A stretch of 64,000 nucleotides of DNA from Geosiphon pyriformis (Eukaryota; Glomeromycota; Glomeromycetes; Archaeosporales; Geosiphonaceae), in assembly GCA_016748015.1 (NCBI GenBank), contig JAAOMT010000176.1:296434-360433 (forward strand), written 5' to 3'. Below, piece by piece: positions 48,631 to 58,639 of this stretch. Position numbers and translations under genes: made by a program. The notes under the pieces were generated by a model. It was not told where the DNA came from. It made no database searches and saw only the letters and a list, made by a program, of their open reading frames with translations. Each line of letters opens with the position of its first letter. Position 1 is the first letter of the stretch.

Positions 48631-49149
48631 CCAAGATACTCTTAAAACATAGTATTCCAATATCCTACACCTCAATATTAACTGCCTTAATACTCACCAC
48701 AAATGCAGTATACCCAGTAACCACCTCAGACCTACTACCAGTCTTCACAGCCAATGGCTCAAGCAGTACTCCAATACCAAAACTCCGTTAATAGCCAACC
48801 TAAGCATCGTACAATTGATTACAACTAAGGATAGAGAAACCTCAGCAACAACTAACAATGTACCATTGTGATCCCTAAATTGTAGTAATGTCTTGTCTCA
48901 ATCAGCACTAACTGGATACTCTAACCAAGCCTCATATCTTGGTCTCACTGAAAATCAAGATTTTTATAGTTCTACACCTTTAGAAGAAAAGGATATAGGA
49001 GAGACTTTCACCTCTTTAAGGTGAAATCAAATCAACAATACCATTCCACCTGCCATCATTACTGAAAACACTACTCTTGCAGCCATATTCCCCTTCAATA
49101 TTGACCATCTGAACACCACTAACTTTTTCAGTAAAGCCGCCATTAATCA

Positions 49150-49510
49150 GGATAAACCAATTACAGCTCTGTACACCAATGCTAGAGTTGGGAACATAAA
49201 TATTAAGTTAATCTTAGACAGTGGTTCAGCAGACAGTATAATAATGAAACAACTCATGGATCAATTAAGTCACTGAATAGATTATGTCACAACTACTTGA
49301 ATCATCACCACAGACAGCAATACCAAGACTCTCATTGAAGAAATCAATAATTTCCCCTTTGAGATCAACAGAATCCAGATTTCTATTAAAGTCTTGGTTA
49401 TAAAAGCCATGTAATATCAAGCTTTCGTCGAAAACCACTGGTTGGCCAAAGTCTATATCACTCTTGACTGGAACACACAGGAATTACAGATCACCTTTAA
49501 TAAATGACAT
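49150..49510 (+). pseudogene. Element 1 aspartic protease
   Basis: The active-site block is IKLILDSGSADSIIMKQLMD at about 49201-49260 (D-S-G motif), followed by ITTDSNTKTLIEEINN and KVLVIKAM…YQAFVENHWLAKV. It matches the intact protease frame of element 2 (KLILDSGSTGSIIIRQLIDQ) residue for residue over most of its length. It contains several stops. Confidence 0.85.
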
Positions 49511-49749
49511 GTCTGAATCCCAGCTATATGCAGATACTTCCAAGTCCAAAGCTCAGAGGAACTACTAATTGAATTCGATGACACAACACCACCACTTACC
49601 ATAGAAACCTATCAAGTTTTGTGGGCAGATGATTTCTGAACAGAGTTACTCCCACTACCAACTTGGAAAGAAAAAGGAAAGGGAAAAGCAGAAGAACTAC
49701 AATCAGCACCTGCAGACTATTCTACCTTAAGTCAAGGAAGTCAATAATA

Positions 49750-50290
49750 TTGAGCCCTGAAATTAAACTGTGTTGACTGTGGAAAAAAGTTATCCTCTAT
49801 GGGCATGTGTATAGGAGATAATAAAAAATGGCCAACTGCTACAAAATACTATTATAGACTATATGTAATGGAAAGATTCAGAAAACTGAAATAACAAGAC
49901 AAATGGGACAGTACACTATGTTTTGCCTATGGCGAGATTTTGCCAGATAAAAGATTCTGGAATAATGTATTTGGCAGAGGAGAAACATGTAATGAAGTGT
50001 GTTAATATATCATCTTGATTAATAATTGGGTACAAAAAAGAACTCCAATCAAAGCTGTCTGGAGACAAGCTCTCAGTAGATTAGACAGCTATCCACATGA
50101 CAAACACAAAATATGGAGGATGGCAAGTGCCAAATCTGAAAGTGCTATACTTAGTGAAATATGAAAAGAACAGAAACAAAGACTAATTGACTTAAACACA
50201 AAATTATGTGATTATTGCCTAATCCCTTGCTATTTTCAGTATTGTGACAAATATGACCTCATGTTTAATCCACTGCCAAGAATATTACAT
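49750..50290 (+). pseudogene. Element 1 Cys-rich domain between protease and dUTPase
   Basis: Not a standard Ty3/Gypsy pol domain that I know. It has a first pair CVDCGKKLSSMGMC (about 49770-49811), then KYYYRLYVMERFRKLK, CFAYGE, FWNNVFGRGETCNEVC, YIILINNWVQKRTPIKAVWR and a final cluster CDYCLIPCYFQYCDKYDLMF before NPLPRILHSI. The Cys spacing suggests a zinc-binding fold. Element 2 has the same order with more Cys retained (CANCGKKLSSMGVC, CLACRE, CDEMCQY, CDHCLIPC, YCNECD), so conservation is at protein level. Function unknown. Confidence 0.7.
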
Positions 50291-50429
50291 TCTATTGACA
50301 AGCTACCAGAACCCGAAGAAGAAGCTGAATTAATAGTTGAGGACATGCTGTTTTAAGAGCCTAATGAGACTACCAAAACATAGCAGTACTTTGCGTATCC
50401 CAATCTATCCAAAAAACTAGAGCTAAAAT

Positions 50430-50870
50430 GGTACAGTGACAATGAAGAAAAAATTTGCTCTGAAAAAATGCATAACACCAATGCTGGTTTCAACCTATAA
50501 TACCCTGGACAATCATCCATTATTATAGCCTCACATTCCCTTGTAAAAATAGATCTTAAGATAGCATTAGAAATTCCTGTTAGTACAATAGTATAAGTTG
50601 CCTCTTGATCTAGTCTAGCCAAGAAAAAAATTGACGTAAAAAGAGGAATCATTAATGCCAGTTACACAGAAAACATCATCATGATACTACAAAACAATTC
50701 GGACAGACCTTACAAAATAAAATCACAAGAAAAGATTGCCTAAGCTATCTTCCTACCCCTAGTCAAAATACCCCAATTAATTCTGGTAACAACCCAAGAA
50801 GAATTAGGCCTCACTGCTTGAGGAATCAACGGGTTTGGATCAAGTAGAAGAGAAAACGTATCAATCAACT
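50430..50870 (+). pseudogene. Element 1 dUTPase domain
   Basis: The domain hydrolyses dUTP, limiting uracil in new DNA (family knowledge). Motif 1 reads NAGFNL (canonical DAGFDL) at 50479-50496; motif 2 VASRSSLAKKKID; motif 3 GIINASYTENIIMILQNN (canonical G-x-I-D-x-x-Y-x-G); motif 4 QEKIA; motif 5 GFGSSR at about 50829. The catalytic Asp of motif 3 is Asn, as expected from G-to-A. Stops are present, so it is dead here; element 2 retains the better version. Confidence 0.83.
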
Positions 50871-51299
50871 TTACAGAGAAAAACAGTAACCAGGTAGAAC
50901 TTATTTACACTAACACAGTCATCTCTATTCCCCTTTATTAACAATACCTCCTTAAGGTGAATTAAAAGATTTAAGATCAAGCCCTGTTATTTAAAGCCAA
51001 TCCTGAAATCTGTTTTCTAGCCAATATTGCTAACTTATACCTATCAGCCAAAGCCCATAAACACTTCAAAATCCCCATCCACAATCCCACAGAATATGTA
51101 ATTGAAATTCCTGAAGGAATCCTTATTGGTTCTATCTCACTGAACATTCAACATCCCAAAAAACCTCAGTCCATTCCAGATTTCGCACAGCTATTCTTAT
51201 TTTGTGACATTACCTTACAAGTATGGAATTTGCCAAAAGAAAGTTATTTGTTCACACCAGAAGAGATCAATAAATTGAATTTAGAAAACTTAAGTACTT

Positions 51300-52675
51300 T
51301 GCAACAAATGCAACTCAAAGTTTTTCTGAATTAGTATGCTGATGTTTTTGCCAGTGAAAATGAGTTCAGACACACCAACATCATAAAGCATCAAATTGAT
51401 ACAAGAGATGCTCAATCTATTAAACAACAAGCTTACTGAGTACTCCCATTTGATGACAACCTTATCAAACAAGAAGTCCAACAAATGCTTGACAACAGTC
51501 TGATCAAAAAATCATTAAGCCTTTAGTCCTCTCCAGTAGTCTTGGTCACCAAGAAAAATGGAAAGGTGTGATTCTGCATAGATTACCAAAAACTAAATAG
51601 TATCATGTGAAGAGATAGTTATCCCACTCCCCTTATTCAAAAAATTCTGGACAATCTAGAAAAAAAGAAATGGTTCTCATCATTAAATTTAGTAAGTGGT
51701 TATTGGCAAGTTGAAATAGACCTTAAAGACAAAGAAAAAACAGCATTTACCACTTAAGATAGAAACTTCAAGTTTAACATAATGTCTTTTGAACTCTGTA
51801 ATGCTTCCACCACATTCCAGCGCCTCATGGATATTGTATACAAAGGAATCCTATGGAAATCAATCATAGTATATCTAGATGACACCAATGTTTTCTCTGA
51901 AATGTTCAATGATCATTTGCTCTATCTGCAATAAGTCTTCAAATGTCTTCGTAGTGCTGAATTGAAACTCAATCCCGATAAATGCTTTTTTGGAAAAACT
52001 GAGTTAAAGTTTCTAGGACATGTAATTGGCAAAGATGGAGTCAAATCCAATCCAGATAAGGTCTGAAAAGTCAAGAATTTTTCAGCCCCAATTAACTTCA
52101 GAGAATTATGAGAATTTCTAGGATTGGCAGGCTATTATTGTCGATTTGTCAAAGGTTTTTTGAACATTGCAAAACCACTCCATTATTTGTTGTCCAAATA
52201 CATACCATACTTATAGAAAGAAGAGCAACAGAAAACATTCGACTATCTTAAGCAGTATTTGATTACATCTCCCATCCTGATTTACCCAGATTTTATTAAA
52301 CAGTTTATTGTTGCTATGGACACCTTAAAAAATGCTCTAGGAGCAGTATTATCTCAGATAGGACCAGACAATAAAGAACATCCAGTTGTCTATGCCAGTT
52401 GTAGCATAAGCCCAGCAGAAAAAAATTACAGCACAACAGATCTGGAATGCTTCGCCATTTATTGGGCCATACAGACTTGGAAACATTATCTCAGTCAACC
52501 ATTTGATCTATATACCAATCACAAAGGACTTATTTGGTTACTCAATAATCCACAATTAGAAAAAAAATATGCAAGATGGAGTACTTATCTGCAACAATTC
52601 TCACTCAAAGTCCATTACAAGGAAGGATCCAAGAACACCAATGCTAACAGTTTGTTGAGGATACCACAAACCTAA
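51300..52675 (+). pseudogene. Element 1 reverse transcriptase and RNase H
   Basis: SPVVLVTKKNGKV then a TGA for Trp then FCIDYQKLNS (51533-51600); WFSSLNLVSGYWQVEIDLKD; FELCNASTTFQRLMD; active site SIIVYLDDTNVFSEMFNDHL (51862-51921); LKLNPDKCFFGKTELKFLGH. RNase H is open from 52259 to 52675: FIVAMDTLKNALGAVLSQIG (the first acidic residue), AEKNYSTTDLECFAIYWAIQ, YTNHKGLIWLLNN (canonical TDH is TNH here, again Asp to Asn) and VHYKEGSKNTNANSL. About ten stops lie in the RT part. Confidence 0.9.
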
Positions 52676-52879
52676 TCCCAAACCTATGGACACACTCATT
52701 TATCAATGACTACATCAGTACTTATCAACACTACATTTCAAGAAAATATTATCTCAACAGGAACACAGTACCATATAAAAACAAGCCCGAAATTATTTTA
52801 TTTAAGACAACCAACTATATCAACGAGAATGTCAAAACTGCCCCACCCCACAACAAGTTATAAAGAACAGTAAAAAAAA

Positions 52880-53975
52880 AACTATATTACATAATATGCA
52901 TTCTGATCCAACTGCAGAACACTTTAACAAGGATGCTACCCTTAAAAAAACACTAAATTTATATTATTAGCCAACAATGTACAAAGACATTTTTGAATAT
53001 GTGCTCAATTGTGATGCATGCCAGTGAAAAAGAGGAGCAAGATCAACAAAACTACTTTGACCCATTCCAGTTGGAAATCCATTTAATAGAATCAAGATTG
53101 ATTTGGTTGGACCTTTTTTGATTAGATTTCAAGGAAATTGCTATATCACTGTAGTCGTAGACTATCTTACAAAATGGCCAGAAGCCAGAGCAATCCAAGT
53201 GGCTGACACCAAAACAGTAGCCAAATTTGTGCATCAAGACTTAATTTGCTGATATGGATGTCTGAAAGAATTATTATCTAATTAAGGAACACATTTCATT
53301 AATAATATGCTAACTGAACTAAGCCAATGGTTTGGAATAAAACAACTCTTATTATTACCATACCACCCACAAACAAATGGACTGGTAGAACAATTTAACT
53401 GAACACTGTGTGAAGCACTAGCAAAAATAAGTCATAAAAACAAACAAGAATAGGACTTATTCATACCTTCTGTACTCTTTATATACCGAACATTAAAACA
53501 AAATATGACTTATTTCACACCCTTTGAACTAGTTTATGGAAGAAAAGCTATATTACTGATTGAACAAGTGATATTGTCATACCCAACAGAAACAATTAAT
53601 GAAGAAAATTTTGAAGCTACCTTATACTGAAGAACATACCAGCTAATAAAAACATTGGAAGACAATCAAAAAATAACAGCTGACAATATTAGTCACACTC
53701 AAAAATGACAAAAAGAAAGACATAATAACCACCTACTAGAACAACCAATGGAATTCAAGATTGGAGACCAGGTACTATTACATCATACAAAAGCAGAGAA
53801 ACAGTGGAGTGAAAAGTTCGACCCAAAGTGGGACAATTTATTCCATATACATGAAGCATTAGGAAATGGAGCTTACAAATTACGATTAGAAGACAAGATT
53901 TTAAAGAAAGTAGCATATGGAAATTGGTTAAAAATTTATCATGCAAAACAGAAATTATTGTCATCAATACCTTAA
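52880..53975 (+). pseudogene. Element 1 integrase
   Basis: The HHCC zinc domain is at about 52893-53030 (MHSDPTAEHFNKDATL, then VLNCDACQ). Core: KIDLVGPF holds the first Asp (about 53098-53112). The second catalytic Asp is changed to Asn, followed by a stop (LLSN-stop-GTHFINN, 53271-53300), where element 2 keeps LLSD. The Glu block PYHPQTNGLVEQFN is retained at about 53359-53400. A C-terminal domain is open from 53748 (KIGDQVLLHHTKAEKQWSEK, then AYKLRLEDK), ending at 53973-53975. Confidence 0.9.
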
Positions 53976-54123
53976 CTAAATTTTATTAATCAGACCAGAA
54001 GATATATCACAAGATCTGGAACCAATCATTGTCATCAAAACATAGACAATGTACAGCAAATTAAAGTAGGGAATTCAAATATATAACATCTAAAAAGCAG
54101 CAAGAAACAATAGAAATTTCAAT

Positions 54124-54861
54124 ATGGACCTTTCAGATCAAATTTTAAAATTATCTAAACAATTATTTGAAACAATTCAAAAATTGACATCTCAAATAAA
54201 AATTATAATTGATAGAAAAAAAATAAGATATAGAGATAAGGGGAAGGAAGGGATGGGCAAAAGTTCAACTAGAACTAACCGTTCTCATCTCTACACCCTG
54301 CCTGAGAAAAAAATTTTACAAAAAAAAATTAATTCGTCTCAGGCAGGGCTTGAAGAAAGTGTAAAGGAATAAGAATTATTTTATAAAAGAAGATATTTGG
54401 TCCCCAAGCTAGAAAAAATAAAAGAAGCTTTAGCTTATGGGACTGAACTTCCCGAAACAGAGAAGTAGACACTTGACAATGCCCAGGAATGAAAAGAAAG
54501 ACTGTCTCCAACATATTGGTTCTACAAAATTGGTGAACAACTAGATTTGAAAACACTATATAGAGATTTCAGCCAGAAAACTTTCAACAAAAAAGCAATA
54601 CAACAAGTAGAAAAATTCATAGGAAAAAGCAATCTGACCCTACATTACAAAACAACATACTGACTATATACTGCTTTCCAATATTGTCCAAACATACTGC
54701 TGTATGGATCTATAAAGATAATAACGGTTAACAACATAGGATGAATTACCAATCGACAGTTCGAAGACCTATGAAAAACAATACTTGACACAACAATCGA
54801 ACATTACACAAATGAAGACATAAGAACAGATACATATAATTTTGCAGGAGCTCAATTCTAA
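54124..54861 (+). pseudogene. Element 1 post-integrase ORF (ORF3), unrecognised
   Basis: A separate reading frame starts about 150 bp after the integrase stop (MDLSDQILKLSKQLFETIQK). A basic Lys/Arg region follows, then FYKRRYLVPKLEKIKEALAY, LSPTYWFYKIGEQLDLKTLY, FNKKAIQQVEKFIGKSNLTL, FQYCPNILLYGSIKIITVNN and a final GAQF-stop at 54859-54861, one base overlapping the polypurine tract. Element 2 encodes a matching protein in the same place. There is no hydrophobic span, so it is not an envelope-like membrane protein. About six stops, most explicable as Trp or Gln codons. Confidence 0.7.
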
Positions 54862-54875
54862 AAAGAGAGGAATAA
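54861..54875 (+). other. Polypurine tract of element 1
   Basis: AAAAGAGAGGAATAA immediately precedes the right LTR (TGTTAC at 54876) and would prime plus-strand synthesis. Confidence 0.85.
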
Positions 54876-55927
54876 TGTTACCTGAGTAGAAAAACCAATC
54901 CAAAGTTATGAAAAAACGTGACCAGAACATGACATAACACAAAATAGTGCACAATAATGTTGAATAATGCATTATAATTTAGGATAGTGCACAATAACAT
55001 TGAATAACGTGTTATAACTTAGGATAGCACAAGATAACATGTTACAACATGGAATAACACAGAATAATACTAGATAACATGTTATAACATAAGATAATTA
55101 GTAATAATGTAAAAGAATGAAGCAATAACAGAAATAACAAAGCAATAGTTAACAATAACAAAACAATCAGAAGCAATCCTGTAAAACCAAAAGAATGTAT
55201 AAAAGCGAGTAGTGATAGAAGGTAAAAAAACAGGACAGATAAATACAAATTACTAAACAAGAAACAAATATCCATTACTTCTCCTCATTTATTATATTTT
55301 CATATTCATCTTCTGAAATAAATCAATTATTAAAGAAATCAGAATCATGAATTCATGTTCTCAAACTGTGTGAGATTTATGTGAATTAATCATTGTTTTG
55401 TACTTTCATTTTAGGACAGATGCTTTTAGCATAACTGCCTTGGACTATTAACAATTTAGACCAATCGCTTTTGATCACAGTGATTGATGATATTAATTTA
55501 TCTTTTCTTTTTTTTCTTTTTTTTTCTTTTTTATTTTCTTTTGTGGAGCAGCAACATAGTAAAATTAACTGTCTGGAAATAGACTTCGTGATAGCCTGGT
55601 AAAAGAGGGAGGCTCCCTCTAGGTTTTGGATATTAACATTATCTTGTTAGCTTACCAGAAAAGTGAAAAGACACCACCAGACCCTAATGACTGTGCTTAT
55701 TAACTCAGAGAAGAAAGCTCATATTTACAGAAGATATTGTAATCAACAAAAAACAAACTCTGTGTCTTATAATCAAAGAACTCAATGGGTAGATTCACAT
55801 CCAAAAATAGACCTTCAGAGACTGATAATCGAGACTAAGCCAACAAAATTACGCAGAAGATGCATCACCAATAATCAAGAGCACCAAACATTACCATTTC
55901 TATTATCTACCAAGTTTACCCATAACA
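54876..55927 (+). repeat. Right LTR of element 1 (1052 bp, with 122 bp insertion)
   Basis: Aligns end to end with the left LTR (TGTTAC...ATAACA). Excluding 55573-55694 its length is exactly 930 bp. The same U3 palindromic repeats (54950-55110), TATAAAA at about 55198 and a T-rich tract at 55500-55540 are present. Confidence 0.92.
55573..55694. mobile_element. 122 bp insertion in the right LTR
   Basis: Absent from the left LTR. ACTGT stands just before it (55568-55572) and ACTGT ends it (55690-55694), as a 5 bp target duplication would. It is more G/C-rich than its surroundings and contains a GAGGGAGGCTCCCTC hairpin (55605-55619). No terminal inverted repeats. The text TAGCCTGGTA followed by GGTTTTGGAT weakly resembles tRNA box A and box B, so a tiny SINE is possible; a deletion in the left LTR is the alternative. 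Confidence 0.6.
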
Positions 55928-56964
55928 ATGGTATAGTATTGTCTTTGTGAATCAACTTTATAATCATTATGGTTCTGTCTTTGATTGGCACATTTTCAAG
56001 TGTTGGAAGAAGTTGGACCCCTGTGGTCTTGTTCCTGAGTAGTTCAGACTTTTTGTTGTGTTTCTTGATAGTGAAGGTTTTTTTCTTACTCATCTCTTGT
56101 CTTTGGATAGTGTTAATTCTTTAAACATTCTTGAGTCTTATGATTTTGTTTCTGTTTGTGATTGTCTCTCACAGGTTAGTGTTAACAGTTTGTCAGTGTA
56201 TACAAATGGATCTCTTAGTGGTCTAGGCACAGTTAGCTGTAAAGCTGGAGCTGCTGCTTTTTTCAAAGATATTGATTTGAGTTTGGGTATTGGTGTGTTG
56301 GGTTTGATATCATCTACTTTGGTAAAGTTGCAGGCTAATTGCACTGGCTCTGGAGTGTGTTCCTTCAATAAGCTCTGTTAAATTGTTTTTGGATAGCCAA
56401 TCTGCTCTGGATGCCTGTAGGTCAGAATTGGGTCTGGCATGTCCCAATTTCCATAACCAGTATTAGGTAGAGTGTCATTATATTGTCAATGTTATTCACA
56501 ATAAGAATTTAAAGGTCAGCTGGCATAAAGTTAAAGATTACTCTTGTGTTTTAAGAAATAAGCATACTGACACAATTGCTGGTAACACTTTTCTCTCTAG
56601 TTAGTATTTTTTTTCTCACTTGGGTGAATGCTTTATAATGGCTGATGGTGTTGTTGTTTCAGGCAATTCCAGACATTTTGTTTGTGATATTTATTGTTTG
56701 GTTTGTTGTATATGCTGAGAGATTGGTTCTGGTTCCAGGTTTTTGGCAGACAGTTTGTTTTTTGAGGTTGATTAGCTCTATTCATCTTTGGTTTGGCACC
56801 TTGACTTGCATATAGTTGCCAGTTTCACCAGCAAACTCTCAGCTAATCCATGTACTTATTTCATAAAAGCTCTACATCACCAGCTGCTGGTTGTTATTTG
56901 GAAGCACCTCTATAATAAACTCTTGGAAGGCAGCTTCTGGTCTTTCTTACTCTTCTTTAGGTGT
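55928..56964 (+). mobile_element. LINE, second part of the split copy (RNase H onward, truncated)
   Basis: Continues the LINE after element 1. The RNase H block is at about 56200-56330 (SVYTNGSLSGLGTVSCKAGA, then LVKLQANCTGSGVC). A piece with SNPCTYFIKALHHQLLVVIW and KHLYNKLL at 56835-56925 is the start of the zinc-finger region. The sequence is then replaced at about 56962-56965 by the end of a second LTR element. The missing C-terminal domain and 3' tail of the LINE, if still present, lie beyond 64000. Confidence 0.85.
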
Positions 56965-57837
56965 TGTTATAGGTGATTATTTGGGATCTCAAAGCAAATA
57001 ACAAACCCATAACTTGGTGCTCAAAGCTGTTGTCAATGATAGAAATCTGAAGATGTGTTTATCTGAAGGTTTTGGTTGAGTCTTTTGTATAATAGACAGA
57101 GATTCAGTGGTAATAGTTTTATCCGTAGCTTCCCGAAACCACAGTTTTTGTCAATTTTTTTCTCAGCGTGATGGCTGGTGTTTTTCCTGGTAAGCTATCC
57201 ATTAATATATATAATTCTACCCTTATTTCTGGGTCTTTTACCAGTGCTATATTTTGACATCAGTATCCCGCACATGAATCCTCAATAGAGTTAGTAATAA
57301 CAACAATTAAGACAAGAAAATAAAAGAAATAACATAAAAAAATAAGCCAAGACAATAAACAAGTTAGTATCCTGTCAATAGTTATGATCAAAAGCTATTG
57401 TTCTAATGTGGTTAAGTATCAATTACTATCAACATGAAGTGTTGATAGTGGAGAGTGAATTTGAATGGAGAATGATTTATTTATTTAATATTTGTGAATA
57501 GAAGATTTCTAACTAAAAGATTCTGTCTTTTTTCTACTTCTTATGCTACCACTATATATACATAATTGATGTTTTATAAGATCGTTCACATTTCCAAACA
57601 ATGTGCTATAATTTCTTGAGCAATGCTCACATTGCTGAGTAATGTGCTCTAATTTTCTAACATCACTCTACATTGCTGAGTAATGTGTCATGTTTTTTGA
57701 TATTGCTCCACATTGCTGAGCAATGTGCCATAATTTTTGACATTGCTCCACATTGCTAAGCAATGTGCTCACATGCTAAATACTATTCTCTTATTGGTCT
57801 GCTATTTTCTATATTTGTTTTCTTTTTATGAGTAATA
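56965..57837 (-). repeat. 3' LTR of element 2 (about 873 bp)
   Basis: Read on the minus strand it begins TATTAC (TGTTAC with a G-to-A change) right after a polypurine tract and ends TATAACA near 56965. The exact lower end could be 56962 (TGTTGTTA). It contains the tandem palindromes at 57590-57775. Confidence 0.75.
57590..57775. repeat. Tandem about 40 bp units with CACATTGCTGAGCAATGTG palindrome
   Basis: CATTGCTGAG starts at 57630, 57671 and 57711, and CATTGCTAAG at 57751, a period of 40-41 bp. Each unit carries a near-perfect 19 bp palindrome (best copy 57709-57727). A degenerate unit precedes them. They lie in the U3 region of the LTR. Confidence 0.9.
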
Positions 57838-57855
57838 TTATCTCCTTCTTTTAAT
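57838..57855 (-). other. Polypurine tract of element 2
   Basis: On the minus strand, TTAAAAGAAGGAGATAA directly precedes the LTR, parallel to AAAAGAGAGGAATAA in element 1. The ORF3 stop overlaps it. Confidence 0.75.
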
Positions 57856-58510
57856 ATTGAGCTCTATCAAAATCTTTGTTTTGAATTAATTCTAATACTT
57901 TTTTTTTAAGTATTGTTTGTTCGACTTTGTTCTTTACATCTTTTACTTGTGTATTGTTCATTCTTCTCTATTGGTTAATGGTTATGATTTCTATGTCAGA
58001 GTGTAACAGTATTTCTGGATAGTTCTGAAATATGTTGTGCAGTTAATAAATTGTTCTTACATGTAGTATCAAGTTTATTTTTTTTTCAATAAATTCTTCA
58101 ATTTGCTGTATTATGTTTTGGTTAAATACTCTCTTGGATTTGTCGATATACAACTTCTGTATATTCAATTTTCGACCTAGCTGGTAGTAATAGTATGATA
58201 TTGGAAGTTGTTTTGTCCATTGCTTCCAATTTTTTTTTGTAAGCTCTTCTGTTGGTGCCATAATAAGTATTTTTCCAAAAGTGTTTTTTACTTTTTCTAT
58301 TATGTTATTTGATCAGTTTTTATCATTTTTTGGTACTTGCTAATATAATGTATTCTTTGTCTTTCTTTTGGTGTTTTGATAGCAAATTGTTTGGTTGTTG
58401 ATGACAATTTCTATGTCTAACTGTTGTTGACTTAGTGCCTGGGACAGTTGTTGAGTTATGGTGTGAATGTGATCTGGTATTTCCATTTTTCTTGGTTGCT
58501 TTTGTCATGT
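57851..58510 (-). pseudogene. Element 2 post-integrase ORF (ORF3), unrecognised
   Basis: From 58261: APTEELTKKNWKQWTKQLPI, SYYYYQLGRKLNIQKLYIDK, FNQNIIQQIEEFIEKKINLI, a stop at 58043, then FQNYPEILLHSDIEIITINQ, VKNKVEQTILKKKVLELIQN and a final RAQY-stop at 57851-57853. This aligns along its length with ORF3 of element 1 (SYYYYQLGRKLNIQKLY against PTYWFYKIGEQLDLKTLY; PEILLHSDIEIITIN against PNILLYGSIKIITVN). The N-terminal part (58508-58323) is basic and low in complexity. No membrane span, signal or known domain is seen. Confidence 0.7.
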
Positions 58511-58639
58511 GTACTGTGTCTTTATATACTCTTTTGGTTGTTCAATTTGATGTGTTTAGTTTAATAACTATGATTGGTTCCAGATCTTGTGGAATCTCAT
58601 CTGGTTAAACTATTATCTTTTGTACTCCCAACTGTGGAA

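Larger units (their letters stand above)
46020..55927 (+). mobile_element. Complete Ty3/Gypsy-type LTR retrotransposon with dUTPase (element 1)
   Basis: Two LTRs (46020-46949 and 54876-55927) bound an internal region with primer-binding site, gag, protease, Cys-rich domain, dUTPase, reverse transcriptase, RNase H, integrase and an extra 3' ORF, then a polypurine tract. The RT-RNase H-integrase order identifies it as Ty3/Gypsy-type. It sits inside a LINE; AATGG (or ATGG) flanks both ends. All ORFs carry many in-frame stops, mostly TGA or TAG for Trp and TAA for Gln, so the copy is inactive. Apart from a 122 bp insertion the LTRs have the same length, so they are readily alignable. Confidence 0.92.

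Noticed and set aside
48424-48675. Leu-rich minus ORF as a membrane protein
   Set aside because: It is the antisense of the Gln/Asn-rich gag region; CAA/AAC repeats read backwards give Leu and Val.
54124-54861. Envelope gene making element 1 a retrovirus-like errantivirus
   Set aside because: No signal peptide, no hydrophobic fusion or membrane segment and no Cys pattern of envelopes; the protein is basic and helical.
57590-57775. CRISPR-like array
   Set aside because: Units are contiguous 40 bp tandem copies without variable spacers and lie inside an LTR of a eukaryotic retrotransposon.
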